Shown piece after piece: positions 33,549 through 46,426 of a stretch of DNA of 64,000 nt. The notes beneath the pieces were generated by a model. That model saw nothing but the letters and a program-made list of their open reading frames with translations, had not been told where the DNA came from and did no database searches. The stretch is from positions 310,001 through 374,000 of the forward strand of contig PQWQ01000021.1 of assembly GCA_002943765.1 (NCBI GenBank). The letters run 5' to 3'. Both the position numbers and the translations under genes were made by a program. Every line of letters begins with the position of its first letter. Positions within the stretch are counted from its first letter, which is position 1. This DNA comes from Psoroptes ovis (Eukaryota > Arthropoda > Arachnida > Sarcoptiformes > Psoroptidae).

Positions 33549-34476
33549 ATTTATAAAAAGGATTACAAATTATTCAAGCATTATTACAAAAAATGGAAAA
33601 GCTTACAATCATTTGTTGTTCTACATTAATTAAAACTATTCAAACTATTACAATCAATTTTTAACTTAATTCTTTAATTTTTTTGTGGACGGTTGTTAAT
33701 CGAACTTTTTGACATGTGCTTTTTACAACCGTTTTTTCTAGAACTTTTTCTATGGAATTTTAATCGTGAAATTCATAAAGAACGTAACCAATTTTTTAAC
33801 TTAAATTTTCACAACAATGATGATGATGATCATGATCATATTATTGATTATCATTATGAGAATCATTGCATATGAATCCATAATTAAATTATGTAATCAA
33901 TTCGGATTTAAATTGATTGAAATATTCAATGAATATTCTGTATCCATTTTAATGAATTTTAATTTTTTAAGCTCGATTTCAAATTTTTCCAAATTATTAA
34001 TTTTCATTAAAATATTTTATGTGAAAAATTTTAAAATTTCATACAGAATATTATTCAATCATCATTTGAATTCGATTGTACATAATAACTGTTCATATAT
34101 AAAGTGTTTATTATTATTATTATTATTATTATTAATGATAAATTTTAAAAAGTGTATACTATTATTAATATATTTAAATCGAATATTGAAAAAATATTTA
34201 TTCAAAATAAATAATATTATGATCAACTATTCAAAATTATTAATGAATAATATTATCATTAATATGATAATAAATAGTGCCATCATTGAATTTGTGTATA
34301 AGAAAATAATGATAATTTCAATATTATTAATTAAATTGCCAAAAAAATTCTTGTTTATTATTAATATTCTTCGTACAAAATGTTTATTTACATTAATCAA
34401 AATAATAATAATCAAAATAATCAAAAATTCCATCATTACAATCTCACTATTGATATGTTTGTGTACATTGAAAAGA

Positions 34477-36448
34477 ATGTTAACAATTTCAATGATGATT
34501 ATTTCAATGGCCATAATGTCCATGTTGTCTATGATGATCGTATCATCATCATTCACATCATGGATCATTTTGGCCACATCAATATGGACGAGTACAGCAG
34601 TGAAAATAGTGCCAACAACAGTAACAGTAGCCAACACCTGCCCCTTAACTGCTACTACCACCTTGACCACCACCAGCCCAGCCACCTTAACCGTGGCCAC
34701 CACTTCAACTATTTTATTGATTAATATTCTACAAATATCATCAATTACGAGCGAAAAAATTCCATTATCATCATCAACTACGATGAAACATAATCAACAA
34801 CATCATTATTATCATTTAAAAAATAATAATCAAAGTTTTAATAATAATGAAAATAATAATGATCAAATAATATCGATGATGACCTATAATAGTAATGATG
34901 ATGATGATATTGATATTGGAAATAATTATAATTTTAATAATGATAATGAAGCTAATCATTATCATGATCATCGTGATCGTAATGATGATCAGCTACAGTC
35001 ACAACAGTTGCAGCTTCAACAACGGTTACAGTCACAACAATTACAGCCACAACATAATCATCGAAATTATTATCACCATAATGGCCATCATATTTCAAGT
35101 ATCAAAGTCAATAATCGTGATCTCAATGATGATCATGAAAATCATAATCGATATGATGATCATCATCATCTTCATCTTCATAATTCAATCAATGATCATC
35201 ATCAGAACATAATGATCAATGGTCATAATGATAATAGGCTTAAGCAGTCATCATCATCATCATCATCATCAACATTTAAACATCATAAACATAAGCAAAA
35301 ACTTAACAACAATAACTTGACCACTTATGTGAATGATGATGATCCATTATTATTTCAAGCAAATTCAATATTTAATAATGATTATGTTTCGAATAATGGT
35401 AATGGTCACAATGGTAAATTTACCACCATTCTAAATCAATCAATGATCCCCAGTCCAATACCGTTCCGTAGTGTTTCATTGATCACTGACAACATCAGTG
35501 ATGACAATGACGATCATTTCAATGATTTTGAATTGATCAATGATCGTTCGGATGAGGTACCGACCCTTGAAGATCATCATCAACCTAAGCAACAACAAAA
35601 GCGACATAATCATCCGAATCATCTACAGAAAATCAATTACGACCAATCATACACCAGTATCTTTGATGATATCAAAGATAATATCATCGATGATGGTGGT
35701 GATCTGGTCGATGTGAACAATAACCCCAGTTATCTCACCATGAATCAATTACCGCCGATTATTCATGATTCAATCGATTCAGTGCCACCGCCGTTGTCAT
35801 CGCTTCAATCTTCAGCTTCGGCCTCGGCTTTGGCCGCAGCCTCGTCGTCGTCCGCATCGTCTTCGGCATCGTCCGAATCAATCGATGATAATTCGGATGA
35901 TTCTTCGTCCGCTTCGGCTTCGGCTTCAATGAATCAAGATGATTTCAGCCTGATTAATGATAATAATTATACGAATTGGTTTCATTTGTTTAATCAAGAA
36001 ATTGATTCCAACGATGATAATCGACGTCATCGACGACGTTTTGTATCGAATTTTTTCAATGAAAATGGTCAAAATGGCCTAAATGGCTATGGCTACAATG
36101 GTAATAGTAATGGTCATAATGGTAATGGTCACAATGGCAAGAATATTACATGGCCAGTGAAAAAAGTTGCCGAAATCAATGGCAACATAACATTAGGCGG
36201 ATTGATGATGGTACATGAACGTGAAGATGAAAAAATTTGTGGCCCTATTATGCCACAAGGTGGTATACAAGCGTTGGAAGCAATGTTGTATACGATTGAT
36301 TACATTAATAATGATCTTAATCATTTGAATCATCATCATAATCATTATGTAAATATATTACCAAATGGTATTAAATTAGGTGCATACATTTTGGATGATT
36401 GTGATAAAGATACATATGGTCTGGAACAATCGATCGATTTCATCAAAG
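34477..36448 (+). CDS. Receptor exon 1: long low-complexity extension and start of ligand domain
   Basis: ATG at 34477 begins a hydrophobic stretch (MLTISMMIISMAIMSMLSMM) that can serve as signal peptide or anchor. Codons before it are Ile/Lys/Asn-rich and look untranslated. It continues with Thr-rich, then His/Asn/Asp-rich and Ser/Ala-rich tracts (SASASALAAASSSSAS). A basic RRHRRR at residues 516-521 resembles a proprotein-convertase site and lies 35 residues before the conserved domain. The exon ends in GLEQSIDFIK, phase 1. Confidence 0.75.
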
Positions 36449-39400
36449 GTAAGTTGAATATTGTTTATCTTTGATTATCTTTGAACATTTCGCTCATTCG
36501 AGAACGTTTAACCTTTTCAAACCGTTTCAAAAACCCTTCAGGTGCCTGCCAGGCGCCTGTCGAGTAAATTGTTCTGAGTGCTAGCTCCGAAATTACAAAT
36601 ATTTTGGTTGTCCGAAAAGTTCTGACCGGTTTTCAACCCCAGAATTTCATTCGAAAATCCGTCAAAACTTTTCGGACATGCCTCTCATTCTAATAACTGA
36701 GAAAATTGATTACTAAATCAATTTTCTTTGCTTAATTAATTATCATGAAAAATACTTAATTACAAATAAGTAATTACAAGTTTATTTCATTCCATTTTCA
36801 CATAACATTACAACACGATAATACATATACATACATTAAATGTTTTCATTTTGCTATTCAATCGTATAATGATGATGATGATGGTGATGATGAGCTAAGA
36901 AAATGATTCCCATTTTCACTGTTTAATATTAGGTTGTCCGAAAAGTTCTGGCCACTTTTCATCAACAACACTATTTGATTGATCGGAATGAACTTTCCGG
37001 ACAACCAAAATAGTTCTTTGATTAATCTTTGTTTGATTAATTTTTTGTTTTTTCATCTTTTCTTCGAACTAATTAACAAACATTCAATTAATTATCATTT
37101 GTTTGTTTGTTGTTATTTGTGTATAATTAATACATACAAATAAACATTGATAGAATTTAGATATAAATGAATGGGAGAAATCTTAAAGGAATTCAACAAG
37201 AATTATCGTATTTTGAATGAAACAAATGAATGAGATGAAATAAATGAAATGAATTAATTACATTTTTCCAGTATAATTACAGCTAAGGTCTTTATCATCT
37301 CAAAAGGTTTTGTTCGCAATTATCATCTTCATTAGCTCCAGAGAACAAGGTGCCACTAAGGTATTCAGTGTTGTTCAGTGGTTCTCAGTGGTTCTCAGTT
37401 GTTCTCAGTGGTGTCAGTCGTTCTCATTCGTCTCCCATTTTCCTTGAAGAAAATCCTTGAGGAAGCCCAAGAAATTTCCCGAGAAATTTCCCTGGAAATT
37501 CTTCTGAATCATTTCTCTGCTTCAACGCATCGTCTCGCTTCACGCCTTGCGGCCAAAACTAAAATTGGGCTGCCTTCCAACACTTCGTAGAATGAAGCCA
37601 GAGCTGAAAAGTTTGAGAATCGCTGTAATCTTCCTTGTGCATTCATAAATGTGTGAATGCAAAGAATGAATAGCCTTTGAAGTTTGTTGATTTGTCAAAA
37701 TTTGATTGTTTCTTTCTTTCTTTCTTTTACATTGTTTGTTCATAGCTGCTTCTTGTTTTGTGTTAATTAACGAAGAAATAACAACAGAAAAAATTTTCTT
37801 AATTAACACAATCGTGCACACACAAACACACACACAGCAGATAGACACGAACACCAACACATTCGATCAAAGAAATGAACAAAGATTCTGTCAAAGTTTT
37901 CAAAACAAAACGAAACAAAACATTCGAAATTTTGATAAATTCATTATCAAGACACAGAATTATGGACCTGAAAACATTTCAAATATTTGAATATATGTTT
38001 TGAATCAAATTAATTCAAACTAAAATTAAACAATGTTCGAAACATGATTGAATTGAAACATGAATGAATTGCGAATTGAAACATGATTGAAATTCCAAAG
38101 AATTTCACCACCACCACCACCACCCACCATCATCAATAATCTTTGTGTGTTTTCTTAATAAAGATTCTCAAAAAATGAAATTCTGATGAATCCGAAATTC
38201 TTCGAATCTCTGAAATGATCAGAATTGGTTCAGATCTTTTTTTTTTGAAGACACATTTAAGACATTTTCATGCTTTCAGTGAAGGGTGTCCATGTATGTC
38301 AGTGATGACGGGAGGGGGTGTGATGAAATGCATTGATTTCCCTCCTTCTCCACCCCCAAAATGGATTTTTTCTTTTGGGTTCCTCGGGTTCCTTGGACTA
38401 CTCGGGATCCTCGAGTCCTTTGGATTTCTCGGCATCTTGGCTGCAGCAACAGAGGCAATTCGGCGCGCTATGGAAGGGGCAAAGGGGAAACCTTGAAAAC
38501 CTGTTCCCCCCCACGTGTCAATCAAACTCCAGGTCTTCTCTGGAAGTTTTCAGCCTCCCCCGGTTTCGGCTTGGTTCTTGTCAACTCTTTGATTCTTAGG
38601 CTTCATTTTGTGTCAACACTTTGCCTCCTTTTTCATCTTACGTGAGGATTTTGCATCGTGGTTGCTGTCAATTGTCTCCATGGATTCTTCAATCCTTTCA
38701 TTTTTCAAAAATTTTATCGATTTTTATTGTACTAACCCTTCGAACCCTTTTCCACAGCCCTGGCCACAAAACCCCGTGTTCTTGGTCTTGAATATATACA
38801 AACACAATTTATAACATCATTCATTGAATACATTTAAAATCTTTTGAAAAATGAAAGAAAAATTTAAAAAATTTATTTAGGCTGTCCGCAAAGTTCGGTC
38901 GCAATCGTATCGTGAAATCACAATTGAAATTCTAATTAATGTTTGGTAAAAACTTTACGGACAACCTCTATATTATTCCATTCCATTCTTCGAATATTTT
39001 GATCGATTTTTTTTTCCTTTTCTTTTCCTGTTCTTTTCTTTTCAATGAATTTTTCATAAAATTCATCAAAAATCGATTTATCATTGATTATCAAAATGAA
39101 TAGATCGATAAATGGTGTATTCGTCGAAATTCCACGTTGAAATTCTTACGGCCGAAATTCTACGTGTAAATTCACTTAGATTCTGTCAAATTCTCGGGGA
39201 TTCTCAGAGATTCCACGTCGAGATTCTGTCAAAATCCTTTTTGGATTTCGTGGAAAATTCCTTCTCAGAATTCTTCATTTTTTTTCTTCTTTTAAATCAA
39301 AAAACCCATCGAATAACCCTTTGAGAACTGATTTAAGAACTTGACTTCAACAATAGACTTACGGGCATAACCCTTGCGAAAATTTCCAAAAAAAAAAAAA

Positions 39401-42400
39401 TTCCGGGAAAATTTCCCAACATTACATTATTTATGAATGACTCTCTTTTTTTTCTCAATGTAAACAAATAAATAAATAAATAAATAAATCATCATTTTTA
39501 ATTTAGCATCATTTTTATGGCTGTCATTGTTTATTGTTCTTTGTCTCAATTCAATTCAATTCTCTCTCTTTATTTAATATTAATATTAACATTCTACGCG
39601 AATGTCATCCTTTGACACATTTGTGTCCATATTCATTCGTTCAATTTTTTTTTTTTTTTTTTTTTTTGATAAATTGATTCATTTACTATTCTGCTAGTGT
39701 AGCGTATGTGCTGCTTAGATACTCAGTGATTCTCAACCACTTTCCAGCGACACTTTTGTGTTTGCTGCGCCAAATTGTTTCGGCCAAATTTGCTGCAAAC
39801 ATATATCATACATCATAATCCTTTCAAAATCCTTTCACTTGGAAATTTTTGAAATTTTTTTGTTCCGCAAAAACAACCAAATCAAATCGAAAACGGTTGA
39901 GAATCACTGTAAATTATAATAGCAGATAATAATATCATCATCACATCATTATCCATTTATTTTGATTATTATCATCATTTTTTTTTTCATCACTCTCACT
40001 TTTACTACTACCACTACTACTACTACGATTCTACACTTTTTTCGATGTGTATTTTTTTTTTTTTTTTTTTTTGACATATTCAATTCATTCATCCAACATG
40101 TTCACTTGTACAACCGAAGAAAACATTCAAGAATATTCTTCCCGGAATATTTCTCAAGACAATCGTTGACTTGAATTCTTAAATCGAATCCTTTGTTTGC
40201 CAAATTCTTGGCTAAAATTTGATGATTCATTGATCATTAATTGATTGTTTCGACGACGCCCACTTTCAAACCATTCGACGCCTTAAATTGCTATTATTCG
40301 TTAGTCGAAACACAAGTAAAAAAAAGATAGTAAGCAAAGGGTTAATTATATTTGATTCGTTGTAATTAGAGAAAATCGTTAATGACAAAGTTTGAATCGA
40401 ATTTCCCCAATGTAGTAAACGTGAAAAAGAAAAAGTAAAAAAAAATTCTTGGGAAAATTTCTCTGTGCGAAAATTTCCGGGAATTTTCCCTAGAATTTTT
40501 TCACTTTTTTTTTCTCCCCCATTTTTTTCTTCATTTTCATTTCCAAAAATGAAAACTTTTGAGTGGAAGAAATATTAAATGAGCATAATCAAATCATTCC
40601 GTCGTCGTACGAAAAATTTTACACTTTTTTTCTAAATGATTTAATTAATTTTATTTATTAATTAATTAATGTATTGAATGAAATATATTGGGTTGTCTCA
40701 TAAGTTCTTGCCGTTTTTTAAATGGTTTTTTATTCGAAAATTGACTAAAACTTATCGGACAACCTAAATAAATCAATTATCAATAATCGTCATTATTTGT
40801 TTGAATGTCACATAAATGTATAAATGTGATGATAATTTTGATGTATTTTTTTTGTGAATATTCATTTATGATTTTTGTCATATCTTTGCTTTTCCGGAAA
40901 TTTTCTCGAGAAAATTTTTTTTTTCGCGAAAAAAAAATCCATTAATTAATTCATTAAATGAAATGAAATGTAATGAATAAATAAATATTAGGTTGTCCGA
41001 AAAGTTTTTGCCGATTTATTAATTGAAAAACAACTGAAAATTGGCAAAAACTTTTCGTACAACCTAATAAAAATTTAATTTTTTCTATTTTTGTTTCCCC
41101 GTAAACTTTGCTCCAAAAATGATTTTCTTTATATGAGAAATCTTCCTTTTCACGGAACATAAATTATTCATGTTTGCTTATATTCTCATACTTTGAGTGT
41201 TTGATACATTTCACATATTCTTTGTGGATGAAAAAAAAAAAAATTCAAAAAATTGAAAAATATTAAGGGGGGCCAAGAATATTCCGTGAAAATCATTTTT
41301 GGAGCAAAGTTTACGGGGAAACAAAAATAAAAAAATTCAATTTTAAATTTTCGTTTTGAGAATCCAAGAATCAAAAATGAAAAAAAATTGAGAAATTTTC
41401 CCGAAAAAAAATTTGTTCAAACAAATTGAGTATTTCTGGGCAAATTTCTACCCTTAAAAAATAATACGGGTGTGTGTATTGACATTTTCGGGTTTCTATG
41501 GATTCTCTGTTAAATCAATTCAAATTGAATTTCAAAATTTCAAAATTTCGAAATTCTGAAATTCATATTTGGTTTCTCAGTGTGTATTTTCTTCGAGGAA
41601 TTCCTTGCTAGATTTTGACAAATTTTGAATGCGAGGGTGGATGGAGGGTGAGGGAAATTTTCCCAGAAATCTTTTTTTTTCATTCAAAGAAATCTTTCTC
41701 GGAATTTCTTATGACCCATTGATTATTTGATTTTTTGATTTTTTCCTTTTCGCTTTTTTTTGCTTCATTTGCATTTGCTCGGGTACCATTTGACAGAATC
41801 TAGGGTACAAAGGGGCTGGTGGTGGTGGTGATAAAAATATTTTCCCATCATGAATTGATTCGAATGATTGAATTTTGACACTTTGTATGTGAATGGCTCT
41901 TGGAATTTTGAACCAAGAAAAAATTATTCATAGTTCATTTCATTCACCATAGATCAATGATGTTATGTTCGACACATGTTACAAATTTTTTCTCTTACAT
42001 TTCTAATGTGTTCAAAGGCTTGATGAAAAATTGAATTTTTGAATAGAGTTATGAGGGTATAACCCTTAAATACCAGTGCCTTGACATTATACGCTTAACC
42101 TCTTACACCTTTGTCGTATGATTGCTAAGCCAACTTTAACCCGAAAATCTTTCGGAAACATTTGCCTGAATTAGTGAAAACTTGAAGAGAAAATTTTCCA
42201 AGAAATTTCTTGGAAAATTTTCTTATTTCTTGAAAAAAATAAGATGCAAAGAGAGTAAAACCGGTTTTCTTAAAGATTTTTTTTTCGAAAAATAAAAAAA
42301 AAAATAAAAGACCAAAGCTTGCGTCGTCCGGGAATCGAACCCGGGCCGCCCGCGTGGCAGGCGAGCATTCTACCACTGAACCAACGACGCTTTCACTGTT

Positions 42401-45400
42401 TTTACTGTTTTACTAGCAGCATCCATGCATGTGGTGACCCGATCGTCCCCAACATGATGAATGCCACAATCATGAACTACACTCCTGAACCTTTAAATGA
42501 ACCTTTGAAATCACCTTCGATAAATAACCTGATACTCAGCACTATTGATCAAATGCACTTCGAATGAAGAGAAAATTTTAAAAAATTCAAATACTGATAA
42601 CTGCTAATCGTAATATCTTATCTTGTATTTTTCCAATTCAATAAAATGAATTGAACAAAAGAAGAAGAAATTGAAAGAAAACTGAATTAATTTTAATTCA
42701 ATTGAATTAAATTTAATTCAGTTTTTCAAATTCATTTTGAAAAATAATTAAATAAATTATAAGATAACTTATTACGGTTGGCGGTTATTATTGTTTCTAC
42801 AGCAAATGTTGAATCCATTCATTCATCCAATTTCAATTAATCCAATCCATCACCCTCAGGGCAGCACGTTTGCTTTTACAACCTTTTCAACCCTTTTAAA
42901 CCCTTTAAAAACCCTTTTTAAACCCTTTTTAAACCCTTTTTAAACCCTTTAAAACCCTTTAAACCCTTTAAATCCTTTAACAATGCTTTGCGATCCTTTC
43001 ACAATCCTTTTTAACCCTTACAACCCTTTCAAAATTCATACATTTCCAAGAATATTTCCTGAATCCATTCGAAAATTCCCAGAAAACATTTTTTTTCCCA
43101 AGAAAAATTTCTTAATCGTGTACAAAAAAAAAAGACTTAATACGTACCCGAAAATTCATTGAAATTCCTTATGGAATTCATATATTTACTCCTCATGATA
43201 TATGGAAATCAAATTATTTACGAAAGATTTACCGAGAGAGAAAATTGCCGGAATTTTTTATGCCATAATTTGATTGCATAACCCTTTTATTGCTTGATGC
43301 ACACACAGCCATTTCACCGAAATTGAATCATATTTTTCTCAAATTCCCAAATGTCTTTGAACACACACATACCGTTTCTCGCATTGATTCATTGATTTGA
43401 TCACGAGAGAATCATTCGAGAGAATCATTCCCGGGAACCTTTTACGGCAATTTTCCCATTTTCTCCGAAAGTTTCCAGGCAAATTTCTTCATTTTCGACA
43501 AATGTCGGGGAACGATTCTTCTTCTTCTTCTTGCCCGACATTTGTCGAAAAAATTTGCCCCAAGGGAATTTTTTTTTTCATAATGAAATATGGTTTTCTT
43601 TTTTTCTTTTTTCATTTGTCTTTGATTTGATTTTTGATTCGGAGAAAATTTCCGAAAATTTTTTCTTTTGGGCACCGGAATATTCTTTAAGTGAATTCAT
43701 ACGTCAGAATTTCTTGGGAAATTTCTCGAAAAGAAAGAAAAAAATTTCCGGAAAAAAAATCCGTTAATGAATTTGATTCAAGGTACTTTAAAGCTTTGAA
43801 TCATGTGTAATTTTAGCCTTTTTTTTCTTTGATGATTTAAGGTCATTACAGAATCTTAAGAGAATCTTTTCAAGAATCTTTCGAGAATTATTCAAGAATC
43901 TCAGAATCTTTTCGAGAAACTTCTGAGAATCTTTTCGGAAAATCTTTTGAGAATTTTCTTCGGTTTTTCTCTTAAATTTTCACCCGAATATTCCCATTAG
44001 GAATCTTCACTAATAATAATCCTTTCAAAAACAACCAAAAACTATTACAGCTGTTCGAAAAATTCATGTCGCTTAATCACTCAAGATTTGTTCATTGAAA
44101 ATTGGCCAAAACTTTTCGGACAACCTATAATATTTTTGGTTAATGAAAATGATTGAATTCTTCATGGATTCTCTCATTAAAATTCATGAGAGAATTTTTT
44201 TCAGTTTCGAAACAAGAAGAAACAATTTGTCTTTGCACTCGGTTGGCGCCTGTGAGGCACCTTGTGGCCAATGCTTTTCAATGCAGTGACAACCGATTAA
44301 CGGAGTGGTCAGTGGGTTTGATGAGTGAAAAACAATAATTTCTTTCATCAAACATCATCATCATCATCACATCGTCATCGTCACTGTCATTCATTCATTT
44401 TGAATAAATGTGTGTAATTTAAATTGAATTTAAATTTAATTAAAATTTTTTTCGGAATTAATCTTTTCGTTTTTTGAATTTTGAATTCAAATTCATCAGT
44501 TCAGTTCATCAATCCCAATATACATGTGATTATCAATTTTGAGCTCATTTTTTTCTAAGGGTAATGAGATGATTATTTAAAAATGAGCTTGTCCGAAAAG
44601 TTTTGTCGATTTTCTCCATTGCATTCGCTTTAATTTTGATGAAAAACTTTTCGGACAGCCCTTAATGGTTTTCTCGCTTTGAGTAATAATAATTGCATCA
44701 AAATTTCAGCGTACTTTTTTTAAGTGCAGCAAAATGGGTCAAAAATTAATTCATTTGAATAACTTGGTGATGATTAAATGACGTAAATGTGTTTCGAGAA
44801 TTTTCTGAATTCTTCATTGTTTTCTTAAAGAATTTCATACGAAAGAGAAAAAAACGCTTTGCACTCGACGCCTTTATCATTGATTCCATAGAGTTTCAAT
44901 GAAAATCTCGGCGCTTCACAGGCGCCTGCCGACTGCAAGCGATAAATCGAGCATCGGGCACGTTTTTCTTCTGTAATTTTCGCTGTCCATCTGACACATC
45001 TGACATTTGCATTGCCGAATGTGGACGCACGTAATGCCAGAGAATTTTCTCTGAGAATTTTCTTTGATGTTTTCTTGGAAATTTCTTCTCTTCGATGGAA
45101 ACTTTCCGAAAATTTTTTTTCTTCAGCGAAAGTTCCTGGGAAACACCAACAGAATATTCTTCGATAGTATCCACTGTGTATTTTCTTAAAGAATATTCTT
45201 GTCTTTTCTTTTCTTGTCCAAGAAAAAACATTTCTCTCATGTTCTATAAACAAACATATTATTGGGTTGTCCCATAAGTTCTTGCCGTTTTTCGAATGAA
45301 AAAAAATTTAAAAAAACGGTAAAAACTTATGGGACAACCTGATAACATTTCCCATACATTTGTGTGATACGTGAAACAATTTAAATCCGATTTTCGATAA

Positions 45401-46135
45401 ATTCTTCGGGGCTCATCCGTTCATACAAGAATATTCTGAACGTTAATGCATGTATTTGATAGAATTGACGGGGGTGGAAGAGAAATTTTACAGAAATTTT
45501 CATTTTTTCAAATTCTTTTAAAAAAAGTTTCTCGTTTGTCTAGTTGAAAAACACAGCGGTTATCAACCGTTTTCAGCTGATAGCATTGATCATTATTCAC
45601 CAGAATATTGACTTGTCATAGTGACTAGAATGGACTAGAATGAATGCTTCGATATCTAAGGCCTAATAGTCGATGATGATGAGTGAAGATGTGTTGGGCT
45701 TAAGGTTGGATTGAATTTGTAATAAGGAACACTTTGACAAACACTTGAAAATTTGAAAATGTTTGAGAACTAGTTGTCGCTTATTTAAGACGTTTATTTA
45801 AGATTGTTGTCTCTCTCTTATTCATATGTAATTATCTTTTGATTCTTTGAAAATTTTCGATTTTCTTATTTAAAAGATTATTATTATTTATATCAGAAAT
45901 TTGTATATATTTGTATCAGAAAATGAATTCGATATGAATCTATAAATTGGCAGATTAAGAATTTTATTTATTTTATTTATTCATTTTTTTCCCAGAAACT
46001 TTCCCTTGAAAAATTCTGTAAATTTTCTCAAATCCAAAAAAAATTCGAAATTCGAATTTCAATTTGAAAATTTCTCGGAAATTTCCCAGAAATTTCCCAA
46101 ACAAAACTACCCAATCACCTCAATATCTTACCGTT

Positions 46136-46170
<35 letters not shown>

Positions 46171-46395
46171 GCGCCTCTGGCATTTCTCGAATCAGAGTTT
46201 ATAGATTGAAAGGGTTTCGTTTACAAAAAAAAAAAAAAAATGTTAAAAGGGTTAAAGTTTTTTTTTTCTTTTGTTTGTCATCGAGGAATATTTCGGAAAT
46301 TTTTATTGAAAGTTTCTCGGGAAAATTTTTTTTTTTTTTGAAAATTTTTTCCCAGATTGATTTTAATGAATTTAAATGAATAATTTGCCCGCAAG

Positions 46396-46426
<31 letters not shown>

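Larger units (their letters stand above)
25901..34476. other. Divergent intergenic region between exchanger and receptor
   Basis: No convincing protein-coding gene. It holds the candidate exchanger leader exons (26745-27072), nine mariner-like palindromes, two hAT-like elements, a piggyBac-type end at 31209 (TTAA then CCCTTTGCGGTCGACAGG), many GGAAATTTTCC-type tracts and long T runs. A low-complexity open frame at 33081-33548 is treated separately. Confidence 0.6.

Noticed and set aside
33817..34476. Receptor translation starting at 33817
   Set aside because: The residues before 34477 are Ile/Leu/Lys/Asn runs typical of translated AT-rich DNA, and a better hydrophobic signal-like start follows at 34477. 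Not excluded.
38215..38645. Overlapping small ORFs in a GC-richer patch of receptor intron 1
   Set aside because: All are open because of a repeated GGxTTCCTCGG-like motif; no splice sites fit the receptor and no known domain is seen.
42319..42567. Short protein-coding ORF over the tRNA
   Set aside because: Its first codons are the complement of tRNA-Gly; no other support.
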